Position numbers and translations under genes: made by a program. From Hypomyces perniciosus (lineage: Eukaryota > Ascomycota > Sordariomycetes > Hypocreales > Hypocreaceae), in NCBI GenBank assembly GCA_008477525.1, contig SPDT01000005.1, forward strand, positions 2,356,001-2,420,000: a stretch of 64,000 bases of DNA. The letters run 5' to 3'. Below the pieces are notes generated by a model. It did not search any database. It was not told the origin of the DNA and was given only the letters and a program-made list of their open reading frames with translations. Each line of letters opens with the position of its first letter. Position 1 is the stretch's first letter. This document shows positions 1 through 11,191 of the stretch, piece after piece.

Positions 1-1025
1 ATTAGTTGATACTATTAATATTAGCTGCCGTTGGAAAGAAACCCATCCTGTGTGATTACTAGTACTAGCAGCCGTTGTGTTGATGAGTACCTGGTATCTA
101 GTCTTGGCTCCCGTACTAGGGAAACAAGGCTGTGACGAGCGACACTGTAGCCGAGCTCGTCCTCGTAACTGAAATGAAGAATACTAATCATGCGACTTGC
201 CAAGTCGACTGATTGATAGAGGTGCTCCGAAAATAATTTGGAATTCGGATGTCCGCGGACGCTAGGAGGCTTCGGAGACGTCATATGTTCTTTTTTTTTT
301 GTTCTCTCTCTGCAAAGGAGAGAACAGACTCCCAGACTGGTCACAATTTCATGTCGTGTTACCTGATCTGATACAAACATTACATATATAAGCATGCATG
401 GCGTATACGTATCTGCCTCGTAGTATGCATGCTTCTGCAGGGTGCAAAGCAGGCAAGCCTGGCAAGGAATGACATGGAATAGCTGTCTGGGTGGATGGAG
501 GGATGACTTGCATGTACAAGTCGGCAGATTGCATGGGCCCGCCCCTTGCAGAGCGGCCGGGATTCCTGTGACAATCTCAAGGCCAATCAATGCCCAGCCT
601 CTTTTCCCTTTGTTCTAACTTCCTACTCCGTGCGGAAGTCATTCATTTTCCAGCTGTCCCGTTCTGGTAAATAAACGGGCGGACAGACTCGAACTTGTTC
701 GATTGTTCCCTTGTCGTACGTCAGTCGGGCCAGGGAGAGTTGGCGGAGTTTGGATAAATCTCCGGCCACTTATTAGCTCCAGATTCAGCTATGTGTCCGA
801 GATTGCTATAATACTCCGTACGGATAATGAAGAACTGGAACGCCGCGATAGCCCCATACCATCCATCATGTACGGAGTACGAGATGATGCACATGCGGAC
901 AACGTCTCTTCGTACGGAGGAGTGCAGAGTACATAGGCCGCGTGACGATGATGGCAGATTAGGTGATGCATCGCAGCGAGTCCTGGTTGTCGTCCACCCC
1001 TGCTCATTTGGAAATGCAACCTGCG

Positions 1026-1041
1026 TACGGAGTACTCCGTA
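1026..1041. repeat. perfect 16-bp palindrome TACGGAGTACTCCGTA
   Basis: This is the complete two-arm form of the dispersed element; the 16 bases equal their own reverse complement. Single arms (TACTCCGTAC or its complement) lie at 812-821, 871-880, 2794-2803, 6399-6408, 6634-6643, 12451-12460, 13214-13223, 28334-28343, 46183-46192, 46231-46240, 47098-47107, 47604-47613 and 47996-48005. All are in intergenic DNA. Function is unknown. Confidence 0.85.
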
Positions 1042-3406
1042 GCATCTCAAGGATGGGGCTCCAACATGCATACATACTGCATCACTGCGGCTGACACTTT
1101 GACCAACGGAACGATAAAGGAATGTTGCGAAACGGACATCTCTCTTGTCGATCTTGCGGTGAGCCTTGCTACTCCCCCCTCGTTCCCGTTTTGTTCCCCT
1201 CGACGAGAAGCAAAAAAACGTGGAGTGAGCAAATGTCCACTATCTGGCCCTCCAACAGCTGACGAATGCGACAACGCCCAGCAAACTTGCCCTGACTCGC
1301 CGGTAGCAGACTTCACTTTTCCGCATAATAGCTGAGAATAATCAAGCCACGGGCGTGTCGTGGCGTTGAGAAGGTACTGGAACGACGCCGCCATGCTCAG
1401 GTGGTCCAGGTCTATTAGTTGATGGCCTTTGGAGTGGAGAGGAGAGAGGATTGGTCGAAACGCGTTCTTTTTTCTCCTCTCTCGCCAAGGTGCTGCGAGT
1501 CAGCGACTGGCCAACATGCTTCGTCGCCGTCGTCTAATCCGCACCCCCATATTGATGTGTTCTCCTCACAGTAATACTTCGTAGTCATGCAGCAGAACTT
1601 CGTACACGTCACTGTTTCTGATTAACTCTCGCGAAGGAGCCGTGCCTCTAACATGCGGAGAGGGAGGGGGTCTTCGGCCTGGTCGAAACATAACAAGCAA
1701 GTGATCTGCGTGGGTCCTTGATTCCGCCCTCGTCAACCGACAAGTGGGTTGGCTTTTGGTCGGTCGCCTTGTCTCTCTCTCACTATCTCTCTCCAGGTAA
1801 CAACGACTAGTACGGACGTGGTAATGCCAGCATGACAGGCCACCAAGAAGGCCAACTTATGGGCCCATCCGCGGCCGTACGGATTGGTGGATTGTGATAT
1901 CGCGCCGTATATCTTCGTATCGCAAGGAAGGGCTTCGTCCAGACTCACCTCACCGCAAGATGTCGAAGCACTACAATTTATAATTTATTTAGCCTTTGAT
2001 GTACGAGTCGTAGCCCAATCCCTAGTCGTTTGCCGCTGGTTTTCTAGAAAGCTTGCATCGAATCCGAACCCCGCACCCCACGTCGTTGGGGGTGGTTTTG
2101 AGTGACTGGCATCAGTGCTCCAAGCTAGGCACTTTTGTTTTGGCTGCACGAGAGACCTGCAGCAAGTCAGACTTTCTGAGATCTAGTGTGATGGCGGGCT
2201 GCTGTGTTCACATCTCTGCATACCTGTGGCCTCTGTTCGAGTTCCTGACACCTGAGACAAAAGGCGAGAGCACAAAAAGGCACACAAGGTGCGAGCGCAC
2301 TTATACCCGCCGCCGCCGTCTCCATGTCGGAGCGGTTCGTCCCACTTCAAGGTTACACATAGGCGCACCAAGTCCCACTTAAGGTACTAGGTAGGTCGTC
2401 ACAAGGGGCCAGAGATAGAAGAAGAAAGGAAACAAAAAACAAAACAAAAACAAGGGCCGCCGAGCAACAGTGGCGCCACCGTCCACTTATTTCTTCCGGT
2501 TGTGTGGCGGCGTCGGCTCGGGTCGTAAAATGGATACCGAAGTATTGTTGCATTGCGGTTGGTCTGCGATGTGTGTATGGCTGGACGGAGAGACTCACAT
2601 GAATGTGTGGATAGGGGATTTGCAAAGGACCATGGGGGATCCTAGGACAGGACGTTGTCAGTTTTCAATGTTGAGCGGACGCATGTACGAAGTAGGTGAT
2701 CGGAGATACCATGATGAGTGATCCATGACCACTCGCAAGACTAGGTGAGACATGATGTCGGCAGGCTCAGAGACATCACTGCCGTTGTGGGTATACTCCG
2801 TACTGTTTGTATGTACTCGTATGCAGTGGTATGTATGTTCTATCCCTCGACATCACCACTTATAGAAGTGAAAGCGAGAGTCAGAGCATTTTTCGGCCGA
2901 CGACGATGGCAAACAAGTGCCCTCCCAATCGCCGCCCTTGTGTGGGGAGGAGGCTTTGAGGAGACTTGTCAAGGATGCTGGGACCTGGCAGCGGTTAGCC
3001 GCCTCGAGATAGGGCCCGCTCCACATGTAGTATGTAGTAGTATGCAGTATGTACTACCTACTCTTATAAGCAGTAGTTCTCCGTACTGTACGACGCACTC
3101 GTAGTACAACATAGCGAGCTGTCAGAGCGTGTGCGTCTGGACGCATGCACGTGTGGGCTGGGCTGGACTGGACTGGGGGAGGGTCCCAATAACCTGGATG
3201 ATGCGCCTCCATGCAGCATCACCATATCCTTCCGGCCTCCCTGCGCTCCTCGCCAGACCCGGCAAAGAGATGGTGTCCAGTAAGAACACCTGCGTGCCTG
3301 GATGTGCCTGGAGCCCTGGAGCCTGGAGCACAAGCACTGTTGGCCACAGCAACAAGGCTGCAGCCAGCCCGCGAGCCGGCGATGCAGGTAAGGGAGGCCC
3401 TTGATT

Positions 3407-3430
3407 AGCCAGCCAGCCAGCCAGCCAGCC
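3407..3430. repeat. (AGCC)n microsatellite
   Basis: About six uninterrupted AGCC units lie in the spacer upstream of the epimerase gene. They are followed by GGCAT runs near 3484-3500 and 3523-3533. Confidence 0.9.
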
Positions 3431-4253
3431 AATGCGTCGAGCTCCCCACGTCGTGTGTAACAAACAAATCACATCCGAGGGCGGCATGGCATGGCATGGC
3501 GGTGGCAGAACAGAGTCGTAGGGCATGGCATGGTGGTGCTTCTTGTGGGGGTGCGGAAGCTGGCCTGGCTGCTGGTGCTGGTGCTGGCGCTGGCAGACAG
3601 TGGACAGTGGACTGTAGACTGTGAACTGTGAGGGTAACTTTTATTAGTGCATAATAAGGACCCCGACGCCCAAGGGTGAACAAGCCCCTCCATGATCCAT
3701 CCATCAACCTGTCTACCTATCCACCTCTTGCCTGGGTGCTGGAATTGGCTGTGAATCTGGCTCGCCTCACTTCTTCTCGTCCCTTGTCGTTGTATTTAAC
3801 CAGCCTGTGACCTAGCAGACAGATTCCAGCTTCCCGTTTTGCACAATCGGCTCTACAGTGTGCGCCTTGCCTGCCTTATCCTCACCCTTACTCCATTTTA
3901 TCTGTTTCGGCAGTTGTGGGCGATCGGGGTCTTGTCTACCAGCACGAAAGCCCTCTATATCTTTAGCATTCCCATTCCTTCGACACCCGACTTCGTTCTT
4001 CAGATCTGCCACCGCAGCCTTCCCCCAAGAGGACGATCCTTGCACCCTCCACATTGGATTACACGCCAGCTCCCTCTGCCGAAAGTATTCGCGGTTCGAC
4101 ACAGCTCCCTGACCCCAACGAGGAGCTTGACCAAGGGCAGAACAAGACGCAATCACAGAGCTCGAAGGCGCAGCCCTCGACAGCGCATCCAAGACCCTTG
4201 TCACGACTACAGACTCATCGACATCCCTCATTCATCGCGACGACGGCTCCAGA

Positions 4254-5553
4254 ATGGCCTCCGAGAAGCCGTCCGTCTTGATCATCGGAGGCTTGGGCTA
4301 CATCGGTCGCTTCCTTGCCCTGCACATTCACAATAACAATCTTGCCTCCGAGGTTCGACTTGTAGATAAGGTGTTGCCTCAGCTTGCTTGGTTGGCTCCC
4401 GAGTTTTCCGAGGCATGCTCCCAGGACAAGTTTATGCAGGCCGATGCTAGCAAGCCGGGTAAGTTGCTCTCTTGTCCATCCAGTGATCGATCGCGAAACA
4501 AGCAAGTTTGCTGACCGAAGAGGTGTGTTCCCCATGAGCAGACGCTTTGGCTAGGGTATTCGACCGCCCCGATGGCAAGCAGTGGGACTATGTCTTCAAT
4601 TGCGGAGGCGAGACGAGATATTCGCAGGAGGACGAGGTCTACAAACTGAGGTCGCTGAACCTCTCTATCGCGGTTGGCAAGGAGGCCGCGAAGCGGAAAG
4701 TCAAGGCGTTTGTGGAGCTGAGCACGGGCATGGTGTACAAGTCAGACTCGTCACCGAGCAAAGAGGGGGACAAACTGAAGCCATGGAGCAAGATTGCCGT
4801 CTTCAAGTTGCAAGCGGAGGAGGAATTGGCAAAGATCGACGGGTAAGTCGAGTTCGGCTAGACATCCGCCTTTTGTTTGCTGGTCTAAGTGAGTTCTTGC
4901 GCTGACCATGTCTGTCTTCCCCCAACAGGCTCAATCTCGTCATTGTGCGCCTACCACACGTATATGGCCCGTACGCTTCTCAGTGGGTCGCAACGGCTCT
5001 GTGCATGGCACGAGTCTACCAACACCTCGAGGGTGAAATGAAATGGCTGTGGACCAAAGACCTGCGGACCAACACTGCACACATCCACGACGTTACGCGT
5101 GCGCTGTGGGCAATTGCCGCCTGGTACGACGCGGGGAAGGCTAAATGGGACAACAGCGAGATGGGCAATGTGCCGACGTTCAACGTGGTGGACAAGGGTA
5201 CCACTACGCAAGGAACTACGGCGGCAATCATTGGCCAAATCTTCAACATCGAGACTGGATTCCAGGGACAGTTGATTAGCACATTTGCAAGGATGAACCT
5301 GGATAGCGTCGTCGACGATGTTAATGACGAGGTTCTTGGCCCCTGGGCAGACCTGCTAGCCGATGCTGGAATCACACGGCCCGGCCCGCTGACGCCTTTC
5401 ATGGAGAAAGAGCTTCTCAAGGACACAGACCTCAGCATGGACGGCAGCCGGTTAGAGGAGGTCCTAGGCTTCGAATATGAGAAGCCCATTGTCACGAAGG
5501 AGCTGGTTGAGGAAGTAATTGAGAGCTACAAGAGGATGAAGTGGTGGCCATGA
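4254..5553 (+). CDS. NAD-dependent epimerase/dehydratase-like protein
   Basis: Three exons, 4254-4458, 4542-4842 and 4929-5553, join in phase to give 376 residues. The start is the first ATG after a CT-rich leader and directly precedes the dinucleotide-binding strand. An extended-SDR Rossmann fold is visible: the glycine motif GGLGYIG lies near residues 11-17, a segment reading VELSTGMVYKS carries the Tyr-xxx-Lys-region signature, and VRLPHVYGPY follows, as in sugar epimerases. These enzymes use NAD(P) to epimerise or dehydrate nucleotide-linked or free substrates. Nothing in the sequence names the substrate. Both introns have good GTAAGT donors. The neighbours give no pathway hint. The SDR family assignment is firm; the specific reaction is unknown. 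Confidence 0.85.
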
Positions 5554-5772
5554 AAGGCGCATGGGGGAATGATGTGACGCGAATGAGGAACACAAAAGCA
5601 TGGCCAAATTTCATTTCTTTTTCTTTTTTTCTTGGTTAATGGACGCTCACATATGAGAGCAAGCGGTTTAGTTGATCACCCATATCGGGGGAGCATTCGG
5701 GTTGGACGGCCATTGCCTGATATTAACGATTCCCAAGTACAGGTCTTCCTGGCTTGCTTGGTTGTCTCCATG

Positions 5773-5795
5773 GTGGCAGTGGCAGTGGCAGTGGC
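5773..5795. repeat. (GGCAGT)n microsatellite
   Basis: About four GGCAGT units lie roughly 220 bases downstream of the epimerase stop codon. Confidence 0.85.
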
Positions 5796-6722
5796 TGAAG
5801 GCCGAGGCAAGCCAGGAATGGAGTTCTGGTCAGTGTATCATTAGAATATCCATGGGGTTCCAGGGGGTAGTATGATACCCGTCCGGGAGTTCAGTCCGAT
5901 ACAAATGTTGAGCTGAGTGGGTTCAAAGGAAGGAAGCTGGTGATGGGGCTAGATGGGTATTTATCCATTTACCGAGGAGGCACTCTCATATGCTCTTTTG
6001 CTGGTACCCTCGGATAATCTACTCTACCTAAGATCTCGGAGAGAAAACCTGAATACGGGAAGTCTGGCGACGCCACCAACATTGAACTATCTGGTTGTTA
6101 GGTAATAGTTGTCATGACTTTTCGTTTGGATATAGTAATACGTCTTTTGCATTGTGAGTTTTGTTCAAGGTCGTCGATACCGGTTCATGCCGTGATCACC
6201 GATAGCATTTGTTTTCTGGGGGGCCGGCTACCTCGCTTGTCGCAAACTGTATCAAATGTACGATCCATGTTTTTTTTTCCTAAAGAAAACATCCTTCCCA
6301 TAGCAAGATGCAGCATAGCCCCCTCGTTTACGAAGTAATGCTTACCATACGAAGCAGACAAGGCAGAGATGCCTTTATGCATATAGGCATCCCCGGAGTA
6401 CTCCGTACAAAGTAGATACATAGATATCTACATGGTGTAAGAAGTATGAAGTAGAAATAGTATCGTACTTCGTACATACAAGTTAATCTCGGACATGCAC
6501 AACGGAGGCTTGGCCAGACATCCAAGAAGAGCTGGGGTAAACCCACTCTGGAAGGAGACTTTCATGACGCGGAGAATGGGGAGGTTTTGACACATGGGAA
6601 AAGAAGAGGAAGAAGCCAAGCCAACCACTTGAATACTCCGTACCTAGATTCAATCTCAGTTCGGCCCACGGGATGGTGCGAGTTGGAACGTTTTGGGATG
6701 CAGAATCCAACCTCACATCATG

Positions 6723-7028
6723 CTAGGTAAAGTATGGCAGCCAAGCCCGCGTCTCAAGGGCCTCCCCTAGTCGCCTCAGCCATCGTCTCCCTTTGGTCAT
6801 AAAAAACATGTCCCATAGCCATATCCCGTTTAGTGTTGCCCGAATGAAGAGCGAGAGGGGTTGTCGGAATAAGCAGGTTCGCACGACGGGCGCCCTCTCC
6901 GCATTTATCTGCAGCAAAGGGGCCATTTCGAAGGTTTTGCGGGGCGAGGGATGCTTGGAGGCTGCAGCAGAAGTCAATGTCATCATCAACATGAACACGA
7001 ACGCCTCGGTCGGTTTCGGTCCTTGCAT
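6723..7028 (-). CDS. possible small secreted protein (doubtful)
   Basis: This single-frame candidate of 101 codons starts at ATG 7028. The first 25 residues hold a hydrophobic run (FVFMLMMTLTSAAA) with an Ala-x-Ala-like cleavage site, as a signal peptide would. The rest has one cysteine and several tryptophans but no recognised domain. It lies in a spacer, and much of it overlaps an open frame on the opposite strand, so chance is a serious alternative. Confidence 0.15.
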   Translation of the reverse strand: MQGPKPTEAFVFMLMMTLTSAAASKHPSPRKTFEMAPLLQINAERAPVVRTCLFRQPLSLFIRATLNGIWLWDMFFMTKGRRWLRRLGEALETRAWLPYFT

Positions 7029-7223
7029 GGCGCTTGTGATAGAGCTCCATTGATGTCCACCGTCACCTTTGCAAAGCTTTTAATAGCCGCGATATGCCCT
7101 TTGCGTTTCTCTTCTTGATTCTTCAAACCTGACACACATCAAACCTTGTTTCGTTCGCTCTTTATTTTTCTCGCTTGAGTTCATACTTCGCAATAATACT
7201 ATACTATTATACAAATCGCAATC

Positions 7224-7949
7224 ATGGCGGCCCCCGCGGACAAGACTACCAAGAACCTCAATGGCAAATGGACTTTGGTGAGTCGAACTACCCCTCTACT
7301 ACCCTCCCCCACCAGAAATTCATCGCATCGCTGTTGTGATGTGATTCTGGCGCCGAAACAGCTTTATTATCTTGGAGACTTGACGTTTTCTTTTCAATGA
7401 CAAGTAGCAATATGCCCACTAACACTATATCAGAACTCCAAGCTCTCCGACTCCGCTGAGCCTGTCCTCGCTCTCCAGGGTATTGGCTTCCTGACCCGCA
7501 AGGCCATTGGCCTGGCCACAATTACCATCACCGTCAAGCAATACGAAGGCCCGCCCAAGAAGCCCAGCGAGAAGACCGACGTCGTCACGCACATTGACAT
7601 CGAGCAGTCCGCTTCGGGCCTGTCAAGCACGCACGAGAACCGCTGCCTGGACGACTTTGGCCGCTCGCACACTGACTGGCTCTTCGGCACTGTCGAGGGC
7701 CGCAGCCAGTGGGCCAGCCTTGACGAGGTTGAGGACGAGTATCTCAAGAAGGGCTGGGAGGTCGATGGTGAGGGCAAGACCTTCATCCTGAGCAGGGCTG
7801 AGAACAAGGACAATGGCTGGATCGCCACGCAGGTGTGGGGTTTCCAGATTGTGAATGGCGAGCGCCGGTACTGCAGGCACATTGTCGCCGTCAAGGGCGA
7901 GGAGCGCGCGCAAGTAAGATTTGTGTATGACTACAATGGCGAGAACTAA
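7224..7949 (+). CDS. small calycin/lipocalin-like beta-barrel protein
   Basis: Two exons, 7224-7277 and 7434-7949, join in phase 0 to give 189 residues. The first exon encodes only 18 residues, ending GKWTL. The Gly-x-Trp near the N-terminus (NLNGKWTLN), followed by alternating hydrophobic strands (AIGLATITITVKQY, WIATQVWGFQIVN, RRYCRHIVAV), resembles calycin barrels such as lipocalins and fatty-acid-binding proteins. There is no signal peptide, so it is probably cytosolic. I recall similar uncharacterised proteins in many ascomycetes but know no function. Ligand binding is inference from the fold guess. The intron has a GTGAGT donor and CAG acceptor. Confidence 0.7.
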
Positions 7950-8436
7950 GCTATTAAGATGAAAAGGGCGGCGGTAGGGTGTTCATGAAGACAGAAGAAG
8001 TTAACATGTCACCCGGATTAAAGAGACTAGGCTCTTGTCCCTAATACCTACTTTGCTTCCGCGGAGACAACGTAGCTGTGCGATAATAACAATATTCTAG
8101 AGTGAACCTAGATTTTTGAGTAACTGTACTGTTCTCATTGGTGTTGAACCTTGCACCATGTAAGCCTCAGTGGGCACACCACTGTCATGCTCTATCATTG
8201 TTCCCCGTGTACTTCGTATTGCGTTGTCCAATGCGTCTTCCTTTAATAACTCACTCGTACTTCCCTAGGTATCTCTCACATCCACTGGCCGTAAGTGTGT
8301 TGAATATGGCCCACTGTTTCTTCAGAGTTCCATGGAGAGATAAGACTGGCGCACCAGTCGATCCCGTGTCTCCCCTTTGGCCACTTGCGCATTATCTCAA
8401 CCTGTTTTCTGCTCTCTCCCACTTCGTTGACTCCCC
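7950..8436. other. tail-to-tail spacer
   Basis: This lies between the 3' ends of the calycin-like gene (+) and the CBS gene (-). It probably contains both 3' UTRs. I see no gene. Confidence 0.6.
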
Positions 8437-9030
8437 TTACGCTGGCCTCCTCTTCACAAACTCCTCCAAGTCTTGTATTGTTGCCACGCCCAACACAAAC
8501 CGCCTGTTCTCATCCGTAATCACCGCAAACTCCTGCTTCCACTCGCCCTCCGGCACGCCGCCTCGGAAAAACGCCTCGAGCTCCTCCAGTGGCGTTTGCA
8601 TCGTGATGACCTGGTACTTGCGGCCCTTTCGCTGGAACCGCGTCATGGCTGAGGACAGCGGATCACTGGGCTGCACGCGGCCGGCATCGAGGAGGGATTG
8701 GAGATGTGGGATGGAGATGTAGCCGAGAAGGGCGCGGGTGTTGGCGTCGACAATGGTAAGGTGGGTGTAGTCGCGCTCGAAGGCGGAGATCATGGCGAGG
8801 GAGATGGCGTCGGAGGGGTTGAGGGAGAGGGCAGTCGGAGGGTCGAGGTCTTCGACTGTGGCCTACAGATTGATCTCGGTCAGTATCAGGATCCTTTGGC
8901 GATGCTGTGAGTCGAGGAGACAGTGTGTTCGGCATACCCCTCGATACCGTGAGGACCACTTCGTAGGGAAGGGCTTGGTGGCCATTGAGCCAGCGTCGGC
9001 TGGCTGATGCGATGCTACTGCGGCGGCCAT
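8437..9030 (-). CDS. CBS-domain pair protein
   Basis: Exon 1 is 9030-8938 and exon 2 is 8862-8437, giving 172 residues across a 75-nt intron. The reading frame was chosen because it restores YRGATVEDLDPP across the junction; a longer open frame starting near 9097 runs through the intron in the wrong frame. Two CBS modules follow: residues about 32-95 (with FERDYTHLTIVD and LLGYISIPHLQ) and about 96-165 (with FAVITDENRRFVLGVATIQDLEEF). CBS pairs usually bind adenine nucleotides and act as regulatory sensors. This small stand-alone type is common in fungi and has no firm role known to me. Confidence 0.85.
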
Positions 9031-9907
9031 GACTGATGTTTCCCGCTTTCGTTGAAGTTATTGATGATGCGAACCGAGGGGTCGATTTAGTGGCCATGTC
9101 ATGTACGAGTATCGGCTCATTTTCGTTGCCGACTCCGGCCAGTCTTCAGAAGTGGGGCTGTCACCTGCCACGGAGTACCTGCTAGGGGAGTAATAATAGT
9201 TATCTACCTAAAGTATCTTATAATCGCTCCGTTCATCTAGATTTATCGACTCTTAAAGATCTGCATTTGTTGAAGGAATTGTGTATCCAACAATAAGAAC
9301 CATTTATTTGCGACATTAATAGTCTATTAATCAGACATTATTGCAGTGCAATGTCTCAAATCTCTTCGCATTCCTCCCCGGCTGACAAGGTCCCAGGATT
9401 GGTGTTTCCTTGTGACGTCGAATGATGTCACTTCTCAGGTGTCATCCAAACGGGCAGCTGCCTTTCCTAATTCCGTCTATGCCTATGATCTACAGACTTA
9501 AATACGGGAAGCAGCCTCTTCCTTTTCATCCCTTGCGACATTTACAGCTTCAATGTGCTGTCGCGTCATTGAGCTTCAGCATCTCGGGACTCTCCGAAGA
9601 GGTTGGTGTTGCTTGTAGGTGATCGCTGGCATCGCCTGTACTGATAAGTGGTAAGTCCTCGAAAGTCAGCAGAAGCGGTTTAATGGCAGACCGAATGATT
9701 GCCTTGCATGATTCATTGCATTTACCCTCTGTCGTTGCCATTGCGACTCGGTTGCTCTCGTCACCTCTCATCCTCATCACCCTCATTATTGCCCCGAGAG
9801 ATATGACATGCCACAGCTAGATCAATTGGAGATAATTCAGTTCAACTCACATAAACCTCTTTCCTAGATATCTATTCCACCGGAAGGCTCGGACTCCAGT
9901 CCTCACC
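9031..9907. other. divergent promoter region, CBS gene / phosphate carrier
   Basis: The stretch separates two divergent genes and is relatively AT-rich near 9190-9350. No supported gene. A short pyrimidine-rich leader precedes the carrier start. Confidence 0.55.
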
Positions 9908-11191
9908 ATGTCTCATCTCTACCCCAAGGCCGAGTCTATGAAGGGCTCGTTCTATAGCCCAATGCCTGCGAGCACCAGTTCACATACCAAAGCCACTCCC
10001 TATCAAGCTCGCTCCGAGCTCTACGGCGCATACTCCATCGTCGATGATGCCAAAGACAGGGCTATCAAGCTAGGCAATGAAGCTACCAAAGAGTTTGAAA
10101 AGGCCAGTGAAAAAGCTCAAACTAAGACGGGCAAGATTGAGCTTTACTCTGGCAGGTACTATGCTGCGTGCGCGTTTGGCGGTCTTATGGCCTGTGTAAG
10201 TTTTGCTACATTACAATATCTTTACTCAGCCATAGCAAGGATCATAGCTCACGCGTTTTCTAAAGGGTCTCACTCACACTGCCGTCACACCCCTTGATTT
10301 TGTCAAAACCCGCCGCCAGGTCGATCCGAAGCTTTACACAAGCAACTTCCAAGCATGGGGCAAGATATATAGGGTTGACGGGGTCCGTGGCATTTTCACC
10401 GGTTGGAGCCCAACCTTTTTCGGCTACTGCTTCCAGGGAGCCTTCAAGTATGGATGGTATGAATACTTCAAAAAGACCTACTCCGACGCGGCTGGCCCGG
10501 AAGCGGCTCACAAGTACAAGACTGGTTTGTACTTGGCTGCGTCGGCTTCTGCCGAGTTCCTGGCAGACCTTGCTCTGTGTCCCTTCGAGGCAATCAAGGT
10601 GCGAATGCAGGGCGGCTCTCCGAATCCCTATACCGGCACCATGGACGGCATCAGACAGATAACTGCAAAGGAAGGCTGGGCTGGACTGTACAAGGGCCTT
10701 TACCCCCTCTGGGGCCGCCAAATTCCTTACACTATGATGAAGTTTGCTTCGTTTGAGACCATTGTCGAAATGATTTACAACCGCCTCCCTGGCGAGAAGA
10801 ACGACTATAGCAAGGCCGCCCAAACAGGCGTCTCCTTCACTGGCGGTTACATGGCTGGTATCCTCTGCGCTATTGTTTCTCACCCAGCCGATGTCATGGT
10901 TAGCAAGCTCAACTCAGTGCGCGAGCCTGGTGAGGCATTTGGCACTGTCGTGAACCGGATTTACAAGGACATTGGCTTCAGGGGTCTCTGGAACGGACTG
11001 CCTATGAGGATTGTCATGATAGGCACTCTGACTGGTCTCCAGTGGATGATTTATGTAAGTCTTGATGGTTTCCCTCTTTTTGGAGTGGGGATAGAGAACT
11101 ATGATACTGATATTTGTTTTAGGACTATTTCAAGATCTTCATGGGCTTGCCTACTACTGGTGGCCCTGCTCCGCCACCTGAGAAGAAATAG
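9908..11191 (+). CDS. MIR1: mitochondrial phosphate carrier
   Basis: Three exons, 9908-10195, 10266-11054 and 11123-11191, give 381 residues. It belongs to the mitochondrial carrier (SLC25) family and matches the phosphate carrier, which imports phosphate with protons across the inner membrane for ATP synthesis. Three carrier repeats are visible with the signatures PLDFVK (residues 105-110), PFEAIK (202-207) and HPADVMVSK starting at 302, the last typical of phosphate carriers. The 95-residue N-terminal extension, with an amphipathic helix rich in Lys and Glu, is longer than in yeast Mir1. The last exon encodes only 22 residues and ends PPPEKK. Confidence 0.93.

Larger units (their letters stand above)
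1..4253. other. gene-poor spacer, no supported gene
   Basis: I see no convincing coding gene here. Open frames are short, overlap one another on both strands and have no recognisable domain. The stretch holds several copies of the TACTCCGTAC/TACGGAGTAC element (812-821, 871-880, 1026-1041, 2794-2803), an AGCC microsatellite near 3407 and GGCAT repeats near 3484 and 3523. The last 400 bases before the epimerase gene are pyrimidine-rich and probably contain its promoter and leader. Confidence 0.6.
5554..7223. other. spacer between epimerase and calycin-like genes
   Basis: No supported gene. It contains a GGCAGT microsatellite (5773-5795), a CCGGAGTACTCCGTAC element (near 6393-6408), another arm at 6634-6643 and the sister arm TACTTCGTAC at 6466-6475. 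A minus-strand open frame of 101 codons (6723-7028) starts with a hydrophobic stretch that could be a secretion signal, but nothing else supports it. The final 150 bases are T-rich and look like the leader of the next gene. Confidence 0.55.

Noticed and set aside
21..590. 189-codon minus-strand open frame
   Set aside because: No domain, odd composition, and overlapping frames of similar quality; it looks like chance.
2053..2960. Similar short peptides near 2074 and 2930 as a duplicated gene fragment
   Set aside because: Similarity is limited to a few Gly/Val codons and does not extend.
8663..9097. 144-codon frame upstream of the CBS protein
   Set aside because: It reads through the CBS gene intron and then covers the CBS exon in a wrong frame; the in-phase model from 9030 restores the conserved junction.
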